The notes under the pieces: model-generated
Database searches by the model: none
Told to the model about the DNA's origin: nothing
What the model saw: the letters and a program-made list of their open reading frames with translations, nothing else
Position numbers and translations under genes: made by a program
Shown: positions 5,676 to 5,728 of the stretch, piece by piece
How positions within the stretch are numbered: the first letter of the stretch is position 1
Layout of the letters: each line of letters opens with the position of its first letter
Source: Acidobacteriota bacterium
GTDB lineage: Bacteria > Acidobacteriota > Vicinamibacteria > Vicinamibacterales > 2-12-FULL-66-21
Direction of reading: 5' to 3'
Assembly: GCA_013694635.1 (NCBI GenBank)
Contig: JACDCA010000464.1
Location: 1-5,728 of the forward strand
DNA: 5,728 bases

Positions 5676-5728
5676 CGCGATCGTTCCTTCATCCTGTCGA
5701 TCTCGTCGAGCGCATCGAGCTCCAACAG
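5672..5728 (-). CDS. C-terminal end of an unidentified upstream gene, 5'-truncated by the window edge
   Basis: The frame enters from the right edge and ends at TGA (5674-5672). The 18 visible residues are LLELDALDEIDRMKERSR, a charged amphipathic helix-like tail. Three things suggest it is real: the stop overlaps the peptidase TTG start as TTGA, matching the ATGA overlaps elsewhere in this operon; the codons have GC-rich third positions as in the neighbours; and the peptidase ribosome-binding site lies inside it. The tail is too short to identify the product. Another pilus gene would be likely from context, but that is a guess. Confidence 0.65.
   Translation of the reverse strand: MLELDALDEIDRMKERSR
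5685..5689 (-). promoter_or_regulatory. Ribosome-binding site deciding the TTG start of pilD
   Basis: On the minus strand AAGGA lies nine bases before the TTG at 5675-5673. No ATG occurs in the pilD frame upstream within the window, and the next in-frame candidate (GTG, six codons in) would cut into the N-terminal membrane segment. The site lies inside the last codons of the preceding gene, as expected for a coupled junction. Confidence 0.65.

Overview
The window is GC-rich bacterial chromosome, and every gene I can support lies on the minus strand, so it reads from right to left. It is a type IV pilus (T4P) assembly and regulation block. In transcription order it holds: the last codons of an unidentified upstream gene (5672-5728), a prepilin peptidase (4902-5675), a PAS-containing sensor histidine kinase (3733-4905), a 165-base gap, three minor-pilin genes of the PilV (3019-3567), PilW (1985-3022) and PilX (1329-1988) types, an unrecognised exported coiled-coil protein (763-1335), and the first 249 codons of a sigma-54-activating NtrC/PilR-type response regulator (1-748) that runs off the left edge.

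The genes are packed like one translationally coupled operon. Four of the junctions are overlaps of the stop-start type: TTGA at 5672-5675, and ATGA at 4902-4905, 3019-3022 and 1985-1988. PilX and the coiled-coil gene overlap by 7 bases (ATGGTAG). Only the kinase-pilV gap (165 bases) and the short gap before the regulator (14 bases) are noncoding. Most of the coupled starts lack a clear Shine-Dalgarno sequence, which fits reinitiation after the preceding stop codon.

How the parts should work together: the peptidase cleaves the short basic leader of PilV, PilW and PilX after glycine and methylates the new N-terminus. The three minor pilins would form part of the complex that primes or tips the pilus. 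The kinase and the regulator look like a partner pair (PilS/PilR-like or NtrB/NtrC-like) controlling sigma-54-dependent genes, plausibly including pilin genes. The unusual part of the layout is that the kinase and regulator genes are separated by the pilin cassette and the unknown coiled-coil gene.

The organism is probably an environmental high-GC Gram-negative bacterium. The coiled-coil protein's ends (a KEQERRKALKG-type start and a C-terminal RRAGVPPGWLR) resemble, from memory, uncharacterised proteins of Acidobacteriota, possibly Vicinamibacteria. That assignment is inference from recall and was not tested by a search. I see no RNA gene, mobile element, CRISPR array or clear terminator, and no noncoding stretch longer than 165 bases.
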